Origin: Lithocarpus polystachyus
Taxonomy: Eukaryota > Streptophyta > Magnoliopsida > Fagales > Fagaceae
Reading direction: 5' to 3'
Length of the DNA stretch: 64,000 nt
Assembly: GCA_033629205.1 (NCBI GenBank)
Contig: CM066164.1
Coordinates: 38,277,454 to 38,341,453, forward strand
In this document: positions 32,075-44,056 of the stretch, one piece after another
Layout: every line of letters starts with the position of its first letter
Position numbering within the stretch: the stretch's first letter is position 1
Position numbers and translations under genes: made by a program
The notes under the pieces: generated by a model
The model's database searches: none
Seen by the model: only the letters and a program-made list of their open reading frames with translations
What the model was told of the DNA's origin: nothing

Positions 32075-35000
32075 ATGAAGAATAAGGGCAGGTCCTCTTC
32101 CTTTTGCAATAATCATCGCCGAAAATCCAACAAACGTTTTTGCAATTTTTGCAAACGTTTTGGCCATAATATTGAGACTTGCTATCAACGCAACAAATCA
32201 GCTGTTTCGTTTTCTGCTGCTACTGTTGCTACCACTGAAAGTGTCCAACCAATGACTCCTATCACTGCACAGTCTCAATCTTCTGGATCCACTTTCACCA
32301 TTTCCAGAGATGACTTTATAAACATCATCGCCAATGTCATTCGTATAGTTGGTAATGCATCTTATTCCTCTTCTCTCTCAGCTTTATCTGGTATGTCTCC
32401 TTCCTTTTGGCTTATGGATTCTGCTTGTTGCAATCACATGACACCTCACTCATTCTTATTTTCTGAACTTCAACCTGCACCACACCCTCTTAATATTCGC
32501 ACTGCCAATGGTTCCATAATGTTTGGTCATAATCTAGGTTCTGTTTCGACCTCCAACTTCTCAGTTCCTAGGGTTTTTAATGTTCCTGACCTTTCTTACA
32601 ATTTAATTTCTGTGGGACAATTAGCTGAGTTGGGTTATCGCATTATTTTTTATTATTCTGAGTGTATTGTGCAGGATCCGAGGACGGGACAGGAGCTTGG
32701 GACCGGTCCTAGAGTTGGACGTATGTTTCCCGTGGACAACCTTCGTCTTCCACTTGTTGCTCCTATTTCTGTTGCTGCAGCTGCTGCAGTTTCTTCTACT
32801 CCTTCCCTTGCACTTTGGCATGCCCGACTTGGTCACGCATCTTCCTCTCGGGTACAACACTTGGCTTCTAGTGGTTTGTTAGGCTCAGTGTCCACAGAAA
32901 ATTTTGATTGTGTTTCATGTCAATTAGGAAAACAACCAGCTTTGCCTTTCAATACTAGTGAATCAGTGTCCACTGATATCTTTGACTTAATTCATTCTGA
33001 TGTTTGGGGACCTTCCTCTGTTTCTAGTATTGGTGGGACTCGATATTTTGTTATCTTTGTTGATGATTATTCCCGTTATAGCTAGATTTTTCATATGAAA
33101 CATCGTTCTGAATTATTGCAAGTATATTCTAATTTTGCAAAAATGGTTGAAACTCAATTTTCCAAACGTATCAAAATTTTTCGATCCGATAATGCTCTTG
33201 AATACACTCAATATGCTTTTCAAGCTGTTTTGCATTCCTATGACACTGTTCATCAACTAACTTGTCCAGGTACTTCTCAGCAAAATGGTAGAGCCGAACG
33301 AAAATTTCGTCATATTCTTGACACTGTTCGTGCTCTCCTTCTCTCTGCCAAAGTTCCTGCTCCTTTTTGGGGCGAAGCTGCACTTCATGCTGTTCATGCT
33401 ATTAATCGTATTCCCAGTCCTGTTATCCAAAATCAAACTCCATATGAACGCCTTTTTGGGTCATCTCCAAATTATCATCACCTTCGCTCCTTCAGTTCTG
33501 CCTGTTTCGTTCTTCTTCAGCCACATGAGCATAACAAACTTGAACCTCGGTCAAGGCTTTGTTGTTTTCTTGGCTATGGCGAAACTCAAAAGGGGTATCG
33601 GTGTTATGACCCTATTTCTCATCGTCTTTGTGTCTCCCACAATGTTGTCTTTTGGGAACATCGCCTCTTTGTCAAGCTCTCTCACTTCCGTGCCTCCCTA
33701 TCTTCCTCCTCTGTCTTAGATCTTTTTCCAGATGAGGCTCATATTCCTTCTGTCGCTACTCCTGATCCTCTTGTAGTTGCTCCTGATTCTCATGTAAACT
33801 TCTCTATCCAACCACCAGATATCATTGATCCCTTTCCTAGTTCACCCTTTAATGAACAGGTGGAAGATGAACAGGTTGAAGACGAGCAACCCAACCCCAA
33901 CCTTGAGCTTGGGCCCCCTGCTCCTGCTCTGCCTGAAGATCTTGCACAAGACATTCCACCTCGTCACTCAACTCGGGTAAGATCCATTCCTGCACATTTA
34001 CTTGACTATCATTGTTACACTGCCCTTGCTACACTGCACGAGCCTCACACCTATCGTGAGGCTTCCACTGACCCTTTATGGCAGATTGCAATGAAAGAGG
34101 AACTTGATGCATTATCTAAAAACCATACTTAGGATTTGGTGACTCTCCCCCCTAGGAAATCTGTGGTTGGTTGTAAGTGGATCTACAAGATTAAGACTCG
34201 TTCTGATGAGTCCATTGAGCGCTACAAGGCTCGTCTTATTGCAAAAGGCTTTACACAGGAGTATGGGATTGATTATGAAGAGACCTTTGCTCCGATTGCA
34301 CGTATCTCATCTGTTCGTGCCCTCTTAGCTGTTGCTGCTGCCAGTAAATGGGACCTTTTCCAGATGGATGTTAAAAATGCATTCCTTAATGGGGATTTAA
34401 GTGAAGAAGTTTATATGCAACCTCCTCCTGGTCTCTCTGTTGAATCAAACAAGGTTTGTCACCTTCGACGTGCACTTTATGGCCTTAAACAAGCTCCACG
34501 AGCTTGGTTTGCCAAATTCAGCTCTACCATCTCTCGCTTGGGTTACATGGCCAGTCATTATGATTCTGCCTTATTTTTTCGTCGCACTGACAAAGGCACT
34601 ATTCTACTTCTCCTGTATGTGGATGATATGATCATAACTGGTGATGACCTCAGTGGCATTCAAGAACTCAAGGATTTTCTCAGTCAGCAATTTGAGATGA
34701 AAGATCTTGGACATCTCAGCTACTTCTTGGGTCTTGAAATCACTCATTCTACAGATGGACTTTATATTACTCAAGCCAAGTATGCATCTGAACTCTTGTC
34801 TCGAGCTGGACTCATTGATAGCAAGACTGTTGACACTCCAGTTGAGCTTAATGCGCATTTGACTCCCTCAGGAGGGAAACCATTGCCTAATCCCTCCCTT
34901 TACAGATGCTTGGTTGGCAGCCTAGTTTATCTTACTGTCACTCGTCCAGACATTTCATATGCTGTTCACCAGGTGAGCCAGTATCTGTCTGCACCACGAT

Positions 35001-35566
35001 CGACTCACTATGCTGCTGTTCTGTGCATTCTTCGATACTTAAAGGGCACTCTCTTCCATGGCCTTTTGTACTCAGCTCAATCTCCACTTGTACTTCGTGT
35101 ATTCTTTGATGCTGATTGGGCAGGAGATCCCACTGATCGCAGGTCCACCACTGGTTATTGCTTTCTTCTTGGTTCTTCTCTGATTTCTTGGCGAAGCAAG
35201 AAACAAACTCATATGGCCCGCTCCAGTACTGAAGCAGAATATCGTGCCCTTGCTGATACCACATCTGAGCTCATTTGGCTACGATGGCTTCTTAAGGACT
35301 TAGGTGTGTCCACATCTTCTGCTATTCCTCTTTATTGTGACAACTAGAGTGCCATTCATATTGCTCATAATGATGTATTCCATGAACGGACTAAACACAT
35401 CGAGATTGATTGTCATTTTATCCGTTTTCATTTTGTCCATGGTGCTCTCCAGCTCTTCTCCATCTCCTCCAAAGATCAACTTGCAGATATTTTCACCAAG
35501 TCACATCCTAAAGGACGCCTTCGTGATTTAGTTGACAACCTCAAGCTGGTCTCACATCCACCTTGA
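32075..35566 (+). pseudogene. Copia gag(C-term)-pol polyprotein, one frame with three TAG stops
   Basis: A single frame of 1163 codons plus stop is interrupted only at 33083-33085, 34130-34132 and 35345-35347, all TAG. Domains in order: zinc knuckle CNFCKRFGHNIETC (about residues 22-35); protease WLMDSACCNHMT (about 112-123, where canonical Gly of the DSG triad is Ala); GAG-pre-integrase/zinc finger WHARLGHAS ... CVSCQLGK; integrase core with HSDVWGP, RSDNALEY and NGRAERK; reverse transcriptase with KARLIAKGF, DVKNAFLNGDL and catalytic YVDDM (about 34614-34628); and RNase H with ADWAGD, STEAEYRAL and CDN. Context suggests Trp at the first two stops and Gln at the third. The start is an ATG preceded directly by an in-frame TAA. 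Confidence 0.9.
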
Positions 35567-35570
35567 GTTT

Positions 35571-35579
35571 GAGGGGGGC
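35571..35579 (+). promoter_or_regulatory. Copia polypurine tract
   Basis: GAGGGGGG immediately precedes the right LTR. Confidence 0.8.
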
Positions 35580-35770
35580 TATTAACGTGTATAGAGTTGT
35601 GGGCTTTAGACCCAACCAGTTTACTTGTAGAGCACACTAGATTACTTGTACAGCACACATCTTGTACTATACTCCTACTTGTATTGCACTCATATGCCTC
35701 CTATATAAAGGCACACTCATGTATATTCTGAGATTGAGAAATACAATACAATTATTCAGTATTTCTGACA
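35580..35770 (+). repeat. Copia right LTR
   Basis: Begins TATTAACGTG (TG mutated to TA) and ends TTTCTGACA. It keeps the CTATATAAAGGC TATA box. Confidence 0.92.
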
Positions 35771-35988
35771 ATAATTATAGGAAAGGGTGTTGCAAAGATT
35801 GTGATCATAGAATAAGTTCTACAGCAACAATAATTTTAAACACAACCTTTCATAAATGTTGTGATGTTAGAATAACTTTATTTAGTATTGCTGTTTATTT
35901 TGCCACAATTGTAACGTGACAAATCGTATATAATAAAGAAAGAATCATAAGTACATATAAAAAAGACACGTAACCAATTACAATCTAC

Positions 35989-36031
<43 letters not shown>

Positions 36032-36473
36032 TGTGACAACACATCCTTGCATGCTTGAATTCACAACACATATCTGTTTACATCGTGTCTTCGTCATTTT
36101 CGGAATCCTTTTGAGTGTCTGTCCGTTTTCATTCGCATGTGGCCATAAGTATTGCATTAGTTTGACCTGTGTGAGTAATCGTTGTTTTGCAGTTTGATGC
36201 GGAAGTATCAGAAAAAAGAAATTCAATGTCGTTGAAATGAAATCCAGTTGAAAGAGATTGCATCCTCTCTTTGTTTTCAGTTTTCCTTTGAATCAAATTT
36301 TTGCTGTAGTTTCTGTGTTGTCGTCCTCTCATTTTGTTTTTCTCTACTTCAACGAAAAAAAAGAAAGAGTGATCTATTTCTTACTTCCCAGTTCCTACTT
36401 TGCATCGTATTTCTTAAAAAAAAAAAAGGAGGTTTCATCTTACTTCTTTTTTGATTTGTCATTTCCTCAAAAT

Positions 36474-38130
36474 GGTAGATACATATAAAAGTGAAAGGAC
36501 AAAATTTAGGTACAGTATATTAGATGTTGTTTCTTAGGTTTCCCTCTTAAGATTTAGTTACGTGACTACTTAATTAAAAAATATACTTCTATTCCTTGAA
36601 AAAAAATCCACATGGCAGAATCTTTTAAAAAGAAACCTGAGGAACAACACCTAAATACTTACCTAAGTCTTGCTCAAAGTGAAAAATAGTTATAATTCAT
36701 CACATAAGATAATGGTGAGAAAAATGTTATACAAATTTTCACAACCAGTGTGCTCTGAGTAAGAGTGGTTTTATTACCACAAATATTTTTTGCCACAACT
36801 TTGATATGGCAAATTACAACTGGGCTGCATATCATTTTACGTAAGCCCACAATATTTTCTGTACTACTCATAATCTGTCATGTCAAAGTTGTGGCGAAAA
36901 AATTTGTGATCTTAAATTTTTCTCTTTGAGTTAATATGTTCAGGTGCTACTAACTAATATTTTGAGTCACTCATTCATCATTCAATTCTGAACCTTTGTC
37001 TGCCAACGTCTTAGTATATGAGGATCCTCTTTGTTTCCAAGTGAAATGGAGAGTGCCCATATTTAACTATAATTAAATTAAACTAGTTAAATGGTTGTGG
37101 ATAAGGGGTGTTTACTATTTTGAGTTAGAGAGAGTCTACAGAAACAAAAAAGATGACAAGAAGTTTAACATATGTTGATGTGATAGATTATTAGTGGTAT
37201 GTAAAAAAAATGATGATATCCATGGTGGATCCAAATAAGAACTAATTTTTTTTTTACTAATTTAATTATTATGAAAATATTTGTGTATGTAGCATTACTA
37301 TTTGAGCCACCAGTCAGTCAATGATGTTATTTTATCTACCAACTGTTTAACTTTTTTAAAGAGAAATTTTTTTTATAAAATATTGTATTTTGATCTCTAT
37401 ATTTATCCCTTTTATTTATTTTTAATAATCTTATCATAATCTTTACTGGCTATCGTATTTGACAAGGTATGATGGGTGGTGACTATAAATATTTTAATTT
37501 ATTTATCTTTACTGGTGAGTCCATTGCTTTTATTTAAAGATTAGAATAACTTTTACAACAACAATAATTCTATGAACATAACCCTTATCTCTATTTCTCA
37601 CAAATATCCAATGTGGTTAACTGTGGATGATATAGATAAAAAATGGTGAGTTTATTTGAAATTAAAAGGAAATTATACACAATTTATCACATAAGATAAT
37701 TATAGAAAAGGGTGTTGCAAAGATTGTGATCATAGAATAAGTTCTACAGCAACAATAATTTTAAACACAACCTTTGATAAATGTTGTGATGTTAGAATAA
37801 TTCTATTTAGTATTGCTCTTTATTTTGCCACAATTGTAACGTGACAAATCGTATATAATAAAGAAAGAATCATAAGTATGACACGTAAACAATTACAATC
37901 TACTATATATAATAATAATAATAATAAATAATGTGACAACACATCCTCGCATGCTTGAATTCACAACACATATCTGTTTACATCGTGTCTTCGTCATTTT
38001 CGGAATCCTTTTGAGTGTCTGTCCGTTTTCATTCGCATGTGGCCATAAGTATTGCATTAGTTTGACCTGTGTGAGTAATCGTTGTTTTGCAGTTTGATGC
38101 GGAAGTATCAGAAGAAAGAAATTCAATGTC
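36474..38130. repeat. Tandem segmental duplication, unit 2
   Basis: Colinear with unit 1 but without the copia element, so it preserves the pre-insertion sequence at 37686-37705. It carries a 375-bp segment at 37221-37600 that is absent from unit 1. That segment resembles parts of 7200-7260 and 7730-7830. Confidence 0.8.
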
Positions 38131-38312
38131 GTTGAAATGAAATCCAGTTGAAAGAGATTGCATCCTCTCTTTGTTTTCAGTTTTCCTTTGAATCAAATTT
38201 TTGCTGTAGTTTCTGTGTTGTCGTCCTCTCGTTTTGTTTTTCTCTACTTCAACGAAAAAAAAAGAAAGAGTGATCTATTTCTTACTTCCCAGTTCCTACT
38301 TTGCATCGTATT

Positions 38313-38346
<34 letters not shown>

Positions 38347-38475
38347 AGGTTTCATCTTACTTCTTTTTTGATTTGTCATTTCCTCAATTTGCTTTTTTCA
38401 AAAATATTTTTCGTCGCAGCTTTCGTGCTCTCATCCTCTTCAGTTACTGTTGCTCCATTTCTCAACCCAAAAAAA

Positions 38476-38507
<32 letters not shown>

Positions 38508-40200
38508 ACAAAATCTAGACGCTTCCAACTTTTCACTTTGTCAGTCAAAACAAAAAACTTTTCACTTTGAAGGTTTTATTCACATTGGTAAGTCAAGGGT
38601 GCAGAAAAAGTGAAGAAAACAGCTTGCAAACTTGTGGCGAGAAGGAGAGAGGTACTTTGTTTAGTTTCTTTATTTAAAATTTTCTTTGATTTAGGGGTTT
38701 TATTTTTTATGTGAGTGAAGGAAGGAGAGAGAGGGAGAAAAAAAAAAAAAAAAAACAGATTAAGCAATGGAATGTGATCTCCTAGGAGCTAGGACCCCAA
38801 CAAAGTCTCTAAGTTACAGTACGTATTTTCTGCCATTGGCGTTTATTCTCATTCACCAAATTGACCGTCCTTTGTTCAGTTGCTCTGCAGTCGGAGTGGA
38901 GGTAGCGGAAAACAACTGTTCCTGCTTCATTGATAAATTGTAATCCGAGGTACGTACGACCTTTTATAATTCCTTTTTCTAATTTTTAGCTTTATTCTAT
39001 TCTTAGTCTACGTGGACTTTAATTTGTGTTTGCTTTGGATTTAATATAAAAGTGTTACGATTTGAATGGGAGAGAGTTTTTTAGAGTTGGTTATGTTATT
39101 TTGACAGAGAAAAACTATACTATTGCATTTTGTATTTTTCTCTTAAATAGTGAAAATATTGGCGTAAGCAAATTGCTAAAACACGTAAAATCTCGTGTTT
39201 GTGTGATTGCCTTGTATGTGTGTTATTTTTTTATTTATTTTTCGCATATCTCAAATCTGTGAATTCGTGTATATTTCCAACATGCTATACTTTGCTTGTA
39301 ATGATGGGTACCTTGTTTGGTTTTCTTCCACTTATACTTCCATAAAGAAAAAGGCTTAAGATGAAAAAAGAGAATGGAAGCAAGAATCATAATCCTTATT
39401 CGAAAAGCATTACTACAATCATCTGTCGGAATTAAAAGTAATAAGCAATGTTCTAATGAATTGTATCTTTAATAAGTGTAGCCTGTCTCTTTGTTCATTC
39501 ACTCTCACTTTTCTTAAAATAAGATATTGGTCATATCACGTAGGCAGGTGTGTCCAGGTCGGTTTGGGTTAGGCTCGTGCCCAACCTACAACTAACTTGA
39601 TTAGATCGAGTGGAGAAGTTCTAGACTTGCCCCCAACTATAAATAACCATGAGTCGAGTCGAATTAGGCTCGAGTAGACAACAATTGGCTATGATTTCAA
39701 TTGAAATATAGATATCAAACATTGAACTCTGAAGTCTGAAAAACATATTTATAAGCCCGAAGAGTAGTACACCATAAATCCAAAGAACACAAATAGAAAT
39801 AAGGAGATGAAATAGCACAACCACAATCCAAAGAACTATGACTAAGTGACGAAAAATAGAGAAATCTAAATCGAGAGAGAGAGAGAGAGAATCGTAAATC
39901 TGAATTGGTTTTTAAAAAAATTTATTGACTCTGTTTAGATTGTAAATGAGCGTGTTCATAAGCAACTTCTGCTTCAATAAAAAGTTCGTTTATGTTTGTT
40001 TGTTTTTAAATAAATCAAGTTTGAGCCTAAGTTTTAAGCTTGTTTAATAAACCAACTAAGCTTAAGAAAAAAAATTTGTTCTTGTACAAGCTCGTGAGTT
40101 ATAAGGCTTGATGTACAACAAGTTAAGCTTAAACTCATTTTTAGGCTTGACACTTGTTTATTAAATAAACTCATTACGCCTATCTTAGTTATGACAACTA
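37940..40200. repeat. Segmental duplication, copy C (partner of 10.56-16.26 kb)
   Basis: Colinear with copy A over 37940-39897 and again over 39908-40200. Putative splice-donor strings are conserved at the same places (GGAGAGAG|GTACTTTG near 38652; GAG|GTACGTACG near 38950). Stops are frequent and no shared protein is visible. The Lys-rich ORF at 38158-38613 arises from A-runs. Confidence 0.7.
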
Positions 40201-40329
40201 AGTTTTGATAATAAATTGTCACAATATTTAAAATTTTGCAATAAATGATGATATATGCAACCATTTGCAATGAATATTTTGTTAAGCGCCTACAACCATT
40301 TGCAATGATTATTTTGTTATTCATACTTC

Positions 40330-42470
40330 TTTCTTTATCATTTTATTTTATGAGCCTAACTACGATGCTTAACTTAATTTTTAATGAACACTTTTTTAAG
40401 AAATAAAAGAAATAAAAAAAAAAGAATAAAATAACAAAAGACATATGTCATTGAAGTTTCTATTATATAAAATTATAAATCTTGAAGATTTAAACCTCTA
40501 ATAAATTAGTGTTCTGTAGGTAACAAATAAAATACTACAAATCACCATTTTTACTTTTTAAGTATGGCTAACTCATAAAACTCAAAATACAAGAAGAAAA
40601 TTTTGGGATATTAAAATTTAGTGAGACATTTTAGATATTGCATAATGGAATATTCTAGGAATCATAAAATTTTGTTAGGATTTAACTAAGAGAGTAAAAG
40701 CAGGGACTATATGTTTGTGTACAAAATATAAATGAGAAGTTATTCAACTTTAAAATTGGGAATGAAACTACTCCATGCATAAAAAGGGGAAAGTACTTTT
40801 TTCTATTTTTTTTTTCTGCTGGTAAAATAGTGTTTTTTTACTTTAAACAATGTCTTAAAAAAACCCAAGAAAGTTGTCTGTAAAACACTAAATTTTGGCT
40901 CAACAAATTGGCTAAAAAAAAAAATTCAAGAATACAATAAATGTCATAATATTTTTTCAATACCTTTTTTTGAGCTATGGCGAGCTCTGGTATGATATTT
41001 TATAATTTTATTTTAGAGTTATGTTATATCCACAACATCTTACAATAAATTTTCGATGGTAAATTATTATTGATTTTTATTTGGGACAACCACTTTAAAC
41101 TATGCATTTAAAAAAAAAAAAAAAAACCAACAAAAGAAAATTGTGTGTGAAACAGTGAATTTTTGTGCACCAAATTTGATTAAACTAAAAGAGAAATCTT
41201 TGAAGACAACAAAATGTTACAATATTTTCACAATACCTTTATTTTCAGTCGTGGTAAATTTTGGTTTGATATATTATTATTTATTTTATAGAAATGTTAT
41301 CTCTATAATATTTTCAAAAAAAATTTTAAGTGGCAAGTTATTACTAATTTTCAAATGGACCAACGACTAATATCACTTTTTGGTCTATCAATAGTAGTTA
41401 ACCACATATAATTTGTAGTGAAATTAATGTGAAAATGTTGTGAACTTAGTAATTTTTCGTTTGATCTATAAGAATTTGAGATCTCAAAAATTATGATTAC
41501 AACAAGTGTTACAACATTTTTACAAAATATTTATTTTCAGTTGTGGTTGATCAGAGTCTCATATTTTACTATTTTATTTTGACTTATAAATAATAGGCAC
41601 TTAAATAATTGTATTTTGAAATTTATTGTATCGGTATAACAATATATATGCTAGCTCATATAAATATTTAAAAAAAGAGCACAAATCGATGACTGGAAAA
41701 AAAAAAAAAAAAAAAGGCTAATGAAGTGATGAACAGTACATATTGAATAAATAAAAAAAGTACTATAGCTATTATAGCAGCTTTTACATATTTACTTACA
41801 ATATTTTCTCAAAATATTTATTTTCAATTATGGTTGGTTAGTCTCATATTTTATTATTTTATTTTGACTTATAAGAAATTGACTTCTTAATAATTGTGAA
41901 AATATTATGAAATTTGTTGTATTAGTATAATAATACTTTTATTTTTAGTTGTGGTTAGTTCTAGTATGATATTTTATTTTGACTTATAAGAAATTAACAC
42001 CTCAAAAATTGTGAAAATATTGTGGCAATTTGTTGTGGTAACTAACGGCAATACAAAAAATGAAAAAAAAAAAAAAGAAAAGAAAAAGAGTTGACTAGGC
42101 CATATCACCGAAAAAAAAAAAAGCCAGTGAATAGTGCAAATTGAACAAACCCAAAAAAAAAAAAAAAATGTAGCTACTATTATAGCTTTATGTATTCACA
42201 CTTTTGTTATGAAATTGTCATGAAAAATATTGTGGATATAACATTTTTTTTTTCACAATACCTTTATTTTTAGTTATGGTTGGTTTTTGTATGGTATTTT
42301 ATTTTCACTTATAAGAAATTAATACTTCAATAATTATGAAATAGGACATTACTTCATTATCCTACGTCTGTGACAAAAATTGTGTCTGCATAATTTTTGT
42401 TTTCCAATTTAACAGAATGTTCATATGATTTACTCCATTATATGTAGGGAATTAAACTGAAATTCCCAAC
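40330..42470. repeat. Degenerate AT-rich repeat field with A-runs
   Basis: A block reading ACAATATTTTCACAATACC..TTATTTTCAGTTGTGGTTGGT..TATGATATTTTATT recurs near 40950, 41220, 41515, 41810, 41935 and 42245. A 400-bp pair (41700-41790 and 42108-42195) repeats poly-A plus GTGAATAGTGCA..GTAGCTACTATTATAGC. 41290-41455 is a copy of the short MITE also in intron 2. No gene is visible. Confidence 0.55.
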
Positions 42471-42474
42471 CTGT

Positions 42475-42600
42475 GAGAAACAAAAATAGAGAAAAACACA
42501 CGCCAAAGAAAAATAATTACACGCACAAGACAATATTTACGTGGTTCGGCAATTTGCCTACGTCCACGGAGTTACAGGGATTTCACTATTATCAGGAAAA
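42475..42600 (-). mobile_element. LTR fragment of copia-type element
   Basis: AATATTTACGTGGTTCGGCAATTTGCCTACGTCC is shared with the LTR relic at 14285-14330. It is a string often found in plant LTRs. Only about 120 bp remain. Confidence 0.5.
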
Positions 42601-42699
42601 AAAAAAAAAATAGAGTGCGGCTACAGTGTTTTTGCTCTCTCAAAAACTACAAAAAAACAAAACTCTAATTACCAAAAACGGTTTTTTATATCCTGCGCA

Positions 42700-42995
42700 C
42701 AGGAGCTACAAAAACGGGCCGCTTGGGAAATAATCCATTGTTTCATAGTTTACCATAACCTGCCACATTTTATGAATTCCAGAAGATTGCTAAAATATAA
42801 AACGAGGTTTATAGATTCAAAAAAAAAATTTGGTTTTTGTTTTGTTTTATTATTTTTTTTATTATATATGTTTTCCCTTTTTTAGAATTCTCATAATGCA
42901 TGACGGCCCACCATCCACGTAGAAACCCCGAAGAGAAGTATGTTATTGATTTCTTCCCCTCCCTAGACAACCACCAGCTGTGAGAATGAATTTTC
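42700..42995 (+). pseudogene. Relic of the 5' end of a second NLR gene
   Basis: This segment is colinear with 43720-44070: GGGAAATAATCCATTGTTTCAT, then TTCTCATA..GCAT, CGGCCCACCATCC, AACCCCGAAGAGA and CAACCACCAGCTGTGAGAATG. It therefore copies the NLR 5' untranslated region up to the start codon. After the ATG the reading differs (Asn-Phe-Leu-stop), and no coiled coil or NB-ARC follows before the intact gene starts 1 kb downstream. Confidence 0.7.
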
Positions 42996-43859
42996 TAGAC
43001 AAAATCGAGGAGAAAATTTTCATGGGAGAGTAAAAAAGTAATGTATGTGGTGGGCTTAAATGCGAACCAATAAGAATTTGCTACCTTAACAGTATAAAAA
43101 TGTTGTAGAAAATTGTGTAACTATAACAATATTCTTAAAAAAGAATCAATGATATTGTGAAGGGGGTAATGTGTAATTTTATAGAATAAAATTGTTAAAA
43201 TTAACACCCATGTATATAATAATATTCCCCAAGTCTAAAGGTTGCTCTGTCCTTGTAAGGAGGTATGACAGTGACTTGAAGGAGGAAATCGAATTGAGAC
43301 CAGTTTGATAGTGATAAATTCCCTCAGATTTCTCTATTTATCTATGTGATTTCTCAATTATATTGAAAACTGATTAGGACTGGGTTTTTTTAACATTGTA
43401 AAGGTTTAGCAATTTTGCTAAACCAAATGATCCCTAAAATAGATTAGATTAGATTAGATTAGGTTATTGATGATTGATTGATTGATTTCTTTTAAATTGA
43501 GTATGTATAATTTTTGTTTTTTCAATTTGACAAAATGGTCATTTGATTTACTTCATCATATATTATTTTGATAAAAATTATATACCAGTTCAGAAAACTA
43601 TGAGTATACCCATAAAAGTATATAACAATTCACATGTAAAAATGGGTAATGTGGAAATAGCAAATTCTCAAATGAAAAAGTGCGCCACCCAACAGATGCA
43701 TGGATCCAATCTTATGGGAAATAATCCATTGTTTCATGGTTTACCGTAACCTGCTATATTTCATAAACTCCCGAAAATTTGCTAAAATAAAATAAAATAA
43801 AACACGAATTATAGATTTAAATTAAATTAGTTTTTGTTTTGTTTATTATTGTATATTTA

Positions 43860-44056
43860 AAATTTCCCTTTTTCAGATTTCTCATATTGCATCACGGTCC
43901 ACCATCCGCGTGACGTGAAGACAGTAGTAGAAAACCCGAAGAGAGGTATGTTACTGATTTCTTATATCCTTTAATTTTATAGCACTATTTTTGTTGTCAT
44001 CATTATTTTCTTACTGGGTTTTTCTTTGCCTACCTAGACAACAGCCAGTTGTGAGA
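43860..44056 (+). promoter_or_regulatory. NLR 5' untranslated region with probable intron
   Basis: TTTTTCAG|ATTTCTCATATTGC resembles an acceptor, AAGAGAG|GTATGTTACTG a donor (about 43946), and TTTGCCTACCTAG|ACAACAGCC an acceptor (about 44036). The exon between them is the block duplicated upstream. A spliced 5' leader is plausible but unproven. No convincing TATA box was identified. Confidence 0.45.

Larger units (their letters stand above)
31193..35770 (+). mobile_element. Ty1/copia retrotransposon, recently inserted, gag-truncated
   Basis: The element is 4578 bp with identical-length 191-bp LTRs (31193-31383 and 35580-35770) that differ at about six positions. The flanks are ATAAG and ATAAT, an imperfect 5-bp duplication. 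Unit 2 of the segmental duplication carries the continuous sequence CACATAAGATAATTATAG at the same place. The order protease-integrase-RT-RNase H defines copia. The coding frame begins only at the zinc knuckle, so most of gag is missing and the element could not move on its own. Confidence 0.92.
30340..36470. repeat. Tandem segmental duplication, unit 1 (split by copia)
   Basis: 30340-31192 matches 36474-37215 plus 37600-37695. 35771-36470 matches 37696-38400. Unit 1 ends at ATTTCCTCAA (about 36470), where unit 2 begins with AATGGTAGATACATATAAAAG. Unit 2 has an additional 375 bp (37221-37600) with its own repeats. No gene is seen in either unit. Confidence 0.8.

Noticed and set aside
32621..32860. 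Minus-strand ORFs across copia pol, such as this one and 34604-34858
   Set aside because: They overlap the conserved sense frame and have no independent similarity.
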